A stretch of DNA of 64,000 bases, taken from assembly GCA_022606425.2 (NCBI GenBank), contig JAHDVF020001351.1, forward strand, positions 186,001-250,000. The letters run 5' to 3'. Shown here piece after piece: positions 57,426 to 64,000 of the stretch. The position numbers and the translations under genes were made by a program. Under the pieces are notes generated by a model. It was not told where the DNA came from. It did no database searches and worked only from the letters and a program-made list of their open reading frames with translations. The DNA is from Lepidostoma basale (taxonomy: Eukaryota > Arthropoda > Insecta > Trichoptera > Lepidostomatidae). Each line of letters opens with the position of its first letter. The stretch's first letter is position 1.

Positions 57426-57990
57426 ATTCCATAGACATCAGGTGATGATCGGAGACGTTGAATAAGGTCAAGGCTCGATTTGGGCTGCAGCGCCATCGAA
57501 GTAAAATGATGAAGTCCAACCCTGGTGAGTAGGTTTATATACTAAATCCAAAATCAATGCCTGTTCGATTTTCTAGTATTAATATCAATAAAATTTTATT
57601 CGTATACATTACATTATTAAGTAAGCTATGTCAAACGTTTTCATAATTCGGAGATCGTCCATTTTGAATTGGTTAATAAAGTAGCGAATGAGATAAGGCA
57701 GATACGAAATCACGGCACAGGAACAAGAATTAGACTCAATTAATTCGGACCGTAAACATTTTTAATTACACGTTCGATACGTCTCATTAAAGTGGAATCG
57801 TAACATAAAATACCCATTGACAAAGCTACTTAAATCAGAGGCGTTTAATGTAAGAAAAAGCATACCTAAACGGTGATCCAATCTATGATAAACTATAATT
57901 TAAGATTTTTCATTAAGAGCGCTCGAACTTTGAAATGAAATAAAACAAACTGTCTAAATGATATTGCCACATGTTTTATTTTATTTTAAA
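57426..57990. other. No recognisable gene
   Basis: Unique, AT-rich. Confidence 0.5.
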
Positions 57991-57999
57991 GGACATTCA

Positions 58000-58170
58000 A
58001 TGACATTATTATTATTATTAGTAGTATTATTATTTTGTTGAAAAAACTCCTTACATCATTACAGCGCGAGCCAAATCGATGTAAAGGGTGAAAAAAAAGA
58101 ATATCCAAGGAAATATACATAGAACCTTATGAATAGGAAAAGCCAGTTATTTGCTTGCTGCCTTTATCGT
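58000..58170 (-). repeat. SINE-like 3' segment, variant 2, minus strand
   Basis: (TTA)n, TTGAAAAAACTCCTTACATCA, GCGCGAGCCAAATCGATGTA, then AAATATACATAGAACCTTATGAA. Inverse of 6120-6260. Confidence 0.7.
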
Positions 58171-58184
58171 AAGGGTATTTACGA

Positions 58185-58319
58185 ATTCGCCATAACTGCA
58201 TCCGAAGGGGTTTTGCAACCTTTTGCAACCTCATTTAAGAGACGAATCGCTTTCAATACAGAAGAACCTCGAAGGCAATTTGGGGCATAAAATAATATAT
58301 GCCCCCTTGTTCTGCTATA
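58185..58319 (-). mobile_element. Family K fragment, left of the mariner
   Basis: Minus strand: ATTTAAGAGACGAATCGCTT reversed gives LKAIRLLNE, then GTEALRSSPVL-like text, as at 5530-5625. It continues after 59045. Confidence 0.7.
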
Positions 58320-59044
58320 CGAGGTCTGTTCAAAAAGTATCGCGAATTTTATATTTTTTCAAAAAGTATTTATTTATTCATGAATATCTATTTTGTCCCC
58401 TTCAAAGTAATTCCCCTCGGATATAATACATTTATGCCAACGTTTTTTCCAATCCTCGAAGCACTTAAAAAAATCATTTTTTGTGATCTTGTTCAGCTCC
58501 TTCTTCGATGCCGTCTTTATCTCCTCAATCGTGGCGTAGCGTCGTCCTTTCATGGGCCTCTTCAGTTTTGGAAACAGGAAAAAGTCACAGGGGGCCAGGT
58601 CTGGAACCACTATTTTCTTCACTTTATCAATGTTTTCGTCTGTTGTTGACGTGCTCGGGCGTCCGGCACGCTCTTCGTCGTTCATATCTTCTCGGCCCTC
58701 TGAGAACATTTTGTACCACCGATAAACGTTGCTTTGGTCAAAGGTAGCTTCACCATATGCCACAGTCAACATTCGAAATGCGTCCGCGCACTTTATTTTG
58801 TTTTTCACACAAAATTTGATACAGATTCTTTGATCCATTTTTTGGAATAGGCAAAAATCGAAGACGAGCCAAAACACATCCAAGCAAAACAGCTGTCAAA
58901 AATTAACTAAACATTCAAAATGGCCGACCTTGTCAGCATAAGTAAGGGACATGAGTACCAACATAACGCTACAAAAAAATCAAAAATCAAATATACGTAG
59001 CCAGCGGAAATTCAAAATTCGCGATACTTTTTGAACAGACCTCG
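58320..59044 (-). mobile_element. mariner element, internally deleted
   Basis: TIRs CGAGGTCTGTTCAAAAAGTA at both ends (58320 and reversed at 59044), extending over about 30 bp, with TA duplications at 58318-58319 and 59045-59046. 725 bp against about 1.3 kb for a full mariner. The family K copy at 5519-5545 shows the empty TA site (CCATAGTTATAGAAG). Confidence 0.9.
58374..58883 (-). pseudogene. mariner transposase, N- and C-termini fused by deletion
   Basis: 169 codons, in frame. Residues about 15-95 form the N-terminal HTH region (MDQRICIKFCVKNKIKCADA, FRMLTVAYGEATFDQSNVYR, WYKMFSEGREDMNDEERAGR, PSTSTTDENIDKVKKIV). They join directly to PDLAPCDFFLFPKLKRPMKG, then RRYATIEEIKTASKKELNKI and FEDWKKRWHKCIISEGNYFE. 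The third catalytic Asp (CD in PDLAPCD) is present but the first two lie in the deleted part. Such a protein could still bind TIRs but not cut. Known for the family; not shown here. Confidence 0.9.
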
Positions 59045-59046
59045 TA

Positions 59047-59110
59047 TCTATGGGGAACGTACAGTATGTATGGAATATAATTTCGGCCAAATGGTCGCGG
59101 CTTTGCTGCA
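59047..59110 (-). mobile_element. Family K fragment, right of the mariner
   Basis: TATCTATGGGGAACGTACAG corresponds to CTATACGTTCACCATAG at 5519 in reverse. Confidence 0.6.
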
Positions 59111-59174
59111 GTTGTTACATTGATTTTTTTAAATGAATTTTGTGTTATCCACTGTATTTTCCACTTATAGATTG

Positions 59175-59460
59175 TTTATTTTAATTTAAACGTACGTCTG
59201 CATTACTGACCCCATCGGTCCACGGTATACGAAGCATATTGCGGTATATCCATATGTCGAACACTTCCAACCAGTTCACTACATTCACTTTCAGAGTCCA
59301 GGTTTCGCAGCCATATAGTAGAACAGACCATATATAACATTTAATCATTCTTTGTCGGAGTTTCAAGTTAAGATTATCGTCGGAAAATAATGTTCTCATT
59401 TTATTAAATGCAGCTCGTGCAACTTCAATTCTGCATTTTATTTCAATGCCTTGTATTATA
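59175..59460 (-). mobile_element. Non-LTR family R fragment
   Basis: Minus strand: IEIKCRIEVARAAFNKMRTL, FSDDNLNLKLRQRMIKCYIW, SVLLYGCETWTLKVNVVNWL, EVFDIWIYRNMLRIPWTDGV, SNADVRLN. LLYGCETWTL and RMLRIPWT are the conserved post-RT motifs. Confidence 0.8.
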
Positions 59461-59499
59461 TCTTTACTTTACTATCGATTAGCATGTATTTGTTCCCCT

Positions 59500-60042
59500 A
59501 CTTATCAAAAAAGCTAAGATGGCAGTGCACAATGGTGTTCTTGTGCCGACCCTTAAGTATGGAAGTGAAGCATGGAACTGGCAAAAGAAGGATGAAAGTA
59601 GAATAAATGCAGTAGAAATATGATCTCTAAGACGAATGTGTGTCAAATATGTATATGATAGAGTGACAAATGCAAGTATAAGAAGTGAATGTGGTGCAAA
59701 TGAAAGTGTTATGAACTAAATAAGGAAAGGGTCATTAAGATGGTTTGGACACATGGAAAGAATGAGTGAAGACAGAATGGTAAAGAAGGTAGGTATATGT
59801 AAACGGCGTGAACGGGGCTAGAAATAGAGGAAGGCCGAGAAAAAAGTGGCACAATCAAATCAATCAAATATTAAATGTCGGTCACGTGAGGAGTCGGAAA
59901 AATCGACTTGCGTGCATGACAAGATGAATGAATGTAGAGGAATCGAGAAAAGTATGTCAGGACAGAACAGTGTGGCATTCGATTCTTTCTGCCTACCCTT
60001 CCGGGGAGACGGCGTGATGGTAAGTTAGTTAGTTAGTTTTGT
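59500..60042 (+). mobile_element. Non-LTR family A, 3' fragment
   Basis: KKAKMAVHNGVLVPTLKYGS, EAWNWQKKDESRINAVEI-stop, MCVKYVYDRVTNASIRSECG, ANESVMN-stop, RKGSLRWFGHMERMSEDRMV, then a GGTA insertion, RNRGRPRKKWHNQINQILNV and GETA-stop with a (TTAG)n tail. Several stops. Confidence 0.85.
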
Positions 60043-60475
60043 TCCTCCATATTCGATTTTAATAAACGGATACTGTAAAAATCATTAAAAAATATGTATT
60101 AAATTTTAAGCGCCATTTTTTTGGGTGATGCATCGCGTTGAAGTGGACACAAGAGAATTTTCAATTACTCTGAGAAAGATTTAATAATTAATTCCCCCCC
60201 TGGGTTATGAGGGTTAGAAATATGAAACACGACACGTGATATCAGTAAGCAAACAAGTCTCGGATGTAGTTAAATGATTCATGAAGTATGTATGAAATTA
60301 GCTGCAGCAAAACGATCGCCTGACAAGACATCGCTCGCGAGGGTAACGAAAAATTGCATACCGGGGAAGGGCGGGGGGTAGCATTTTATTATCCGAAGTC
60401 ACAGAATCAACACAAAAAAAAACAATATTGTGTATAGTTTCTTCCCCTCCAATTTATTATGTATTTTTGGTCGAT
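60043..60475. other. No recognisable gene
   Basis: Unique sequence with a GGGGAAGGGCGGGGGG stretch at 60363. Confidence 0.45.
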
Positions 60476-60482
60476 TGTAAGA

Positions 60483-60527
60483 CATGACGATGCTAACATT
60501 GGTTAACGAAACAGCTGTCGCGAAAAT
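60483..60527 (+). ncRNA. Hammerhead-like module F1, single decayed arm
   Basis: ATGACGA in place of CTGATGA, stem II GCTAAC/GTTAAC with one mismatch, GAAA, ACAGCTGT, GTC, GCG. C3 is A, so activity is unlikely. Confidence 0.45.
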
Positions 60528-60589
60528 TTCGAAACCAATTGTGATATTTTATAATAGTGTTTTTAATTAACATTTCTTCTTTTTAAGTG

Positions 60590-60715
60590 CCCTGTCGGGT
60601 CCCCCCAACGTTGGCGATCACCTCGGCGAACCTGTCTTTGCCCTGCGCCGTTCAGAACAGGTCCTCTCCAATATCAGTTGGATAAGCTGGTACTTTTCCC
60701 CACGCAGCGCCATGA
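60590..60715 (-). mobile_element. Non-LTR C-terminal scrap
   Basis: Minus strand WGKVPAYPTDIGEDLF-stop-TA, QGKDRFAEVIANVGGTRQGT-stop. A D.F.xVxANxxGxRxGT ending is known from non-LTR polyproteins. It abuts the A2 copy at 60715. Confidence 0.55.
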
Positions 60716-61090
60716 CCCAGATGAGAAATCGACTCCGTACTTCATTCACACCGCTAACGTATATTTTCTTAACCATTCATTCCTCATCCCTGCGTTCAAC
60801 GTGTCCAAACTATTTTAGTAACCCTTTCTTAATTTTACTTATCACGCTTTTATCCGCCTTACATTCCTTTCTTACTTCATCATTAGATATTCTGTCATAC
60901 ATTGTTTTTCCGCACATTCTTCTAAATGACCTCATTTCTACGGTATTGATCCTACTTTCATCCTTCTTCTGTCAACTCCAAGCTTCACTTCCATACATAA
61001 GGGTCGGCACTAGAACTCTAGTGTGCACTGCCATGTTTTCTTCAGTCGATATATTTATTTTGCGGTAATGACTTTGAGTGCACCGTTTAT
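60716..61090 (-). mobile_element. Non-LTR family A2, minus strand
   Basis: Starts in VNEVRSRF and runs through KKIYVSGVNEV, RDEERMVKKI, SKIKKGLLKWFGHVERRDEE, SNDEVRKECKADKSVISKIK, MRSFRRMCGKTMYDRISN, RINTVEM, KMAVHTRVLVPTLMYGSEAW and NGALKVITAK. The 3' third of the tail region is missing. Confidence 0.8.
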
Positions 61091-61245
61091 TTTGTTTCTT
61101 TCGATAATTTTAATAATCTAAAGTCCTTTTCTCTACCCAATAAGTATATCTTATGTAAAAACTAATACATATGTTTTATATAACGGCGGAAAGTGGACAA
61201 TATCAACTCAGTAATTATTATGACATACTCGTATTTACGTATTTG
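61091..61245. other. No recognisable feature
   Basis: AT-rich spacer. Confidence 0.45.
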
Positions 61246-61432
61246 GAGGGACCATGTGGATATCTCCTTGGAAGATACGAGACTAGCGATTTAAAAAAAA
61301 ATTAAACTCCAGCAACAAGAGACTACCAGGAATGTCGACGAAGAGATGGAAGGATAGATGGACGTCATAATTCCAGGAAAATTCACCGTCACAAACAGGT
61401 CATACGACCTAGACCCAAGAGGAAGAAGAAAA
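61246..61432 (+). mobile_element. Family B 3' fragment, GAA-type tail
   Basis: WRDHVDISLEDTRLAI, then KKKLNSSNKRLPGMSTKRWK, DRWTSXFQENSPSQTGHTT-stop-TQEEEEK. It ends GAGGAAGAAGAAAAAT. Confidence 0.75.
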
Positions 61433-61775
61433 ATCAGAAAATATTTAGTGCTTATAATAATAAATGTATGCTAACTACACAGCACCGGTAAAGGAAGTTC
61501 CTTGTCCCAATAAAACATGAAAAATTACCACGGACCGCCCTGGAACCAAAGCGTTCGTGCAGTTTTGACATGCAAGGGAATTAGATTACCAAATCAGCGA
61601 GCTTCATTTTTTGTAAACAAAGCGCAAATTTCCATTATAAAGAACGGGTAATTGTTTATTCGTTAATGAAATCATATTTTTAAAATTCGAACAGTAAGTT
61701 CGAAAAATTAAAAACGCAAAAATTCTATTCATATATGATATTATAAGAAAATTTAATACATCGAAGACGAAGTAC
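61433..61775. other. No recognisable gene
   Basis: Unique AT-rich sequence. Confidence 0.5.
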
Positions 61776-61995
61776 GCATTGATGAAAGTAGAATTTATTT
61801 ATCTGGGACGCATGTTTACAGAAGACGGAAAAATCATCATTGCAAAAAGAAATATATTCACTGAAGCAAAGATGACAGTACATAATAGAGTTCTAGTGCC
61901 AACCTACATGTATGAAAGAAAAGTTTGGAGCTGACTGAAGTAGTATAAATGAGATCACTGTGAAGAATGTGCAGGAAAACTATGTATGATAGATT
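61776..61995 (+). mobile_element. Family A2 fragment
   Basis: MKVEFIYLGRMFTEDGKI, IIAKRNIFTEAKMTVHNRVL, VPTYMYERKVWS-stop, then EMRSL-stop-RMCRKTMYDRL. The F-x-YLG motif marks the start of the post-RT region. Confidence 0.8.
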
Positions 61996-62095
61996 AACGT
62001 TTTCTTTCGCACTGTATTCATTTCTTATATTTGCATTTGACAATGTGTCATATACAGATTTAACATACATTCGTCTAAGAGATCTCATTTCTATA
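61996..62095 (-). mobile_element. Family A fragment, minus
   Basis: Minus: EMRSLRRMYVKSVYDTLSNA, NIRNEYSAKENVN. Head-to-head with the preceding plus fragment. Confidence 0.8.
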
Positions 62096-62154
62096 AAAAA
62101 ACTTTAGATTTTCCTCAATATTAAATATTTAACATATCGTGAAAAGAAATCATA

Positions 62155-62252
62155 AGAAATCGACATGCGTGTAGGAACGAACAGTCTGGCGTTCCATTTT
62201 TTCTGCCTACCCCTTCCGGGAGACGGCGCGATGGTGAGTTAGTTAGTTTTTT
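62155..62252 (+). mobile_element. Family A terminal scrap
   Basis: RNRHACRNEQSGVPFFLPTP, then GGGAGACGGCGCGATGGTGAGTTAG. A large internal deletion lies between RHAC and the last 25 codons. Confidence 0.7.
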
Positions 62253-62460
62253 TTCAGATAATAATAAATGTAATTTAGTTTTAATATTTTTTTTTTGTAT
62301 TTTAAGTTTTATATAAAAATTTCTTTTTTTTTGTTTCTATTCAAGGGGTTGGTTTGTATTAAAGTTTAACTGTATTGATATTTTTGGGATTCTTGTTCCC
62401 CGTTTCTTTCTATATTTTTGTATACGACAGTTATTGACCCAACTACTGAATATTTATTTA
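62253..62460. other. No recognisable feature
   Basis: T-rich sequence. Confidence 0.45.
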
Positions 62461-62462
62461 GC

Positions 62463-62512
62463 CATTGATTCTTATGATAAGTGTTAGGTAGCTAGTTTAT
62501 CCCCGTTTTTAA
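62463..62512 (-). repeat. SINE scrap, minus strand
   Basis: TTGATTCTTATGATAAGTGTTAGGTAGCTA resembles the reverse of TAGCTACCTAACACATGTCATAAGAATC. A family A end (GGAGAGACGGCGTGATGG) follows at 62524. Confidence 0.55.
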
Positions 62513-62599
62513 AGTAACCTTTCGGAGAGACGGCGTGATGGTGAATTAGATTTTTTTTAAATATTTAATACATCATACATGACAAAAGCCAACGCTGAG

Positions 62600-63150
62600 T
62601 TGGAACACAGAGTTTAAAAAGGGCTATGAGCGGCAGCCTCCTTGCGAACGTTCCTAAAGTCCAAGCTTCTATCCAGAAACACCAAGCTGCGTATTTATAA
62701 CACCATCATCAAGCCAGTGGTGACATATGGTTCTGAGTCGTGGATAATGACTCTAAAAGAACACCAAAGAATCTACTGGTTTGAGAATAGAATACTTAGA
62801 ATGATCCTGGGACCCACACCCGGTGTTGCAGCGGGAACTTGGAGGCATAGGACCAACTAAGAGATCCGTACGATGATCCAGCAGCCCCTTATAACGAGCA
62901 CCGTGAGAAACGGTCGCCTAGCATGGATTGAGCACGTATGCCGAGCCGAAGAGACCAGAGCAATCAAGACCCTGTACGCGTCTAGACCGTCTGGAATAAG
63001 ACCTCTAGATCCGCCTAATGGTTCTGACTGATCTGGCTAGGTTGGGCGAATCGTGCTGCTGGGAGCAAAAGGCGCAGGATCGAGGAGCTTGGCGAAAAAT
63101 CATCAAGGAGGCTAAAACTCTTCAAGAGTTGTATAGCCATAGGAAGAAAG
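62600..63150 (+). mobile_element. Non-LTR C-terminal copy (CR1/RTE-like), frameshifted
   Basis: MRTFLKSKLLSRNTKLRIYN, TIIKPVVTYGSESWIMTLKE, HQRIYWFENRILRMILGPTP, then EIRTMIQQPLITSTVRNGRL, AWIEHVCRAEETRAIKTLYA, SRPSGIRPLDPP and AQDRGAWRKIIKEAKTLQEL, ending Y-S-HRKK. The order KxxLYNTxIxPVxxYGSExW, FExRILRxIxGP, R..W.GHVxR, AxDRxxWRxIVxEAKxLxGL is standard for the post-RT region of this group. Only one copy of this family is in the window. Confidence 0.85.
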
Positions 63151-63179
63151 TAAGTATTTTATACATCATTATCAAGCGA

Positions 63180-63250
63180 TACGAGTATATCATTCTATAG
63201 CGATACATGCATATTTTATTTTTATAGCGATACATGCATGTATGTTTCTC
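63180..63250. repeat. Short direct repeat ATAGCGATACATGCAT
   Basis: The word occurs at 63197-63212 and 63224-63239, separated by 11 bp. Confidence 0.7.
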
Positions 63251-63680
63251 GAATAATTGGGTTACTATAAAAAAAATTAATGAATTCAAACATGGTCTAA
63301 CCTTCAATAAAACCATTATACTGATTCATTTTAATGATAGTTGATTTAATCGATGTTTGTACAAGGAAAAAAACAAACGGCAAGTGTCGGTGGTGGTTAT
63401 TAAACAAATTGACTCGGGTATATTTATTCAGCGAGGAATACCAGGCAAGCAGCCGAGAGGGGGTGTGCTCGGCCATCAATATCGTGATATTCAGGCAGTT
63501 ATCACTTATCGCGGGCACGCCCCGGCCGCTGTAAAATATACGCTCTGGTCGGACACCTCGGCCCGTGTAACGGCGCGATATTCTGCTCTCCTGGTACTAT
63601 TATAGATAAAAGTTTTAAATGGTTTGTATGGAAACAAAACGAAAAAAAAATACTTGAATTAAGTCTAGTTTGGATCTTGA
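63251..63680. other. No assigned gene
   Basis: Overlapping frames at 63357-63605 (82 codons plus) and the opposite strand show no domain. 63460-63590 is relatively GC-rich. A type F4 edge motif (AATGATGTAAAACTCCATAT) occurs at 63683. Confidence 0.4.
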
Positions 63681-63744
63681 GCAATGATGTAAAACTCCAT
63701 ATTAAATGATTTATGCAAATGAAAATGTCTGAAAGAAAAGAGCT

Positions 63745-63872
63745 GAAAGGGTTGGATGCAGGTGCCAAATTGAGCGGAGTGTCAGTAAGCTGTCTCTTGT
63801 ATGCGGATGACGCTGTCCTACTTGCTGACCACGAGCATGAAGTCCTGGTGAATAGTATGTATAAGGTATGCC
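63745..63872 (+). mobile_element. Family A RT palm fragment (YADD)
   Basis: LKGLDAGAKLSGVSVSCLLY, ADDAVLLADHEHEVLVNSMY, KVCHD. YADD is the metal-binding catalytic motif of the RT palm. Flanks are truncated; the SINE follows at 63878. Confidence 0.8.
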
Positions 63873-63877
63873 ATGAC

Positions 63878-64000
63878 GACCTTCGTGGCAGAGTGGTAAG
63901 AGCTCTGACTTCTATACCGAAGGTTCCGGGTTCGATTCCCGGCGATGGCAGTGTAATTGTCACACTGTCTTTGGTCTGGTGTAGAATTCACGTGACAATA
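63878..64000 (+). repeat. tRNA-derived SINE, cut by window end
   Basis: GACCTTCGTGGCAGAGTGGT start, box A-like segment 63887-63903, box B GGTTCGATTCC at 63929-63939. The body continues past the window end. Confidence 0.85.

Noticed and set aside
58299..58747. Plus-strand open frames of 116 and 79 codons
   Set aside because: They are shadows on the strand opposite the mariner transposase remnant.

Overview
This 64 kb window is AT-rich eukaryotic DNA, almost certainly from an arthropod and most likely an insect. The evidence is the insect-type telomeric motif (TTAGG, seen as CCTAA) at 54.3-55.05 kb, mariner, piggyBac and pogo DNA transposons, RTE-like and CR1/L2-like non-LTR retrotransposons, and a tRNA-derived SINE. 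I find no convincing host gene: no multi-exon gene, no rRNA and no functional tRNA gene. The long open frames are retrotransposon C-termini, a deleted mariner transposase, or frames kept open by a 21-bp tandem repeat.

The commonest element is a non-LTR family called A here, with more than 30 fragments on both strands. Almost all are 5'-truncated and keep only the C-terminal tail of the RT polyprotein. The reading frame ends in a TGA three bases before a (TTAG)n or (TTTG/TTG)n tail, so there is essentially no 3' UTR. Other non-LTR families are: B, an RTE-like family with a (GAA)n tail (1.8, 18.6, 33, 34, 38, 42 and 61 kb); C, HmRTE-like (39 and 50.7 kb); J and K, Jockey/CR1-like (5.5, 8.7, 20, 25, 50.4 and 58.2 kb); and a CR1/L2-like family with a (TTA)n tail (15.5, 18, 22, 45 and 55.7 kb). 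DNA transposons include three TTAA-flanked piggyBac derivatives (3.5, 9.8 and 14.3 kb), a mariner deletion derivative (58.3 kb), a deleted Tc1/mariner-superfamily element (16.9 kb), pogo-like elements (7.1, 20.5 and 27.4 kb) and a long-TIR MITE family D.

The most interesting layer is a set of short foldback elements whose arms each contain a hammerhead-ribozyme-like module: CUGANGA, one extra base, a perfect or compensated stem II, GAAA, a short usually palindromic stem III, and a UC cleavage site. Pairs of arms lie head to head on opposite strands, as would be expected of Penelope-like-element (PLE) terminal repeats, but no PLE RT is present in the window. Several sequence types occur (about 0.45, 14.2, 20.0, 34.0, 34.8, 42.1, 43.15, 44.8, 52.2-52.9, 55.45, 56.3-56.9 and 60.5 kb). 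Two of them carry the paired core change C3U/G8A (UUGANAA), which keeps the tertiary C3-G8 base pair possible. One copy at 20.0 kb has an 11-bp target duplication that defines a 207-bp mobile unit. Another has a family B retrotransposon inserted into the ribozyme core.

The layout is a nest of insertions. Several have paralogous empty sites inside the window, so the order of events can be read directly: piggyBac into A, mariner into K, CR1-like into MITE D, the hammerhead foldback into J, and B into a hammerhead. Element boundaries are approximate unless a TSD, TIR or tail is stated.
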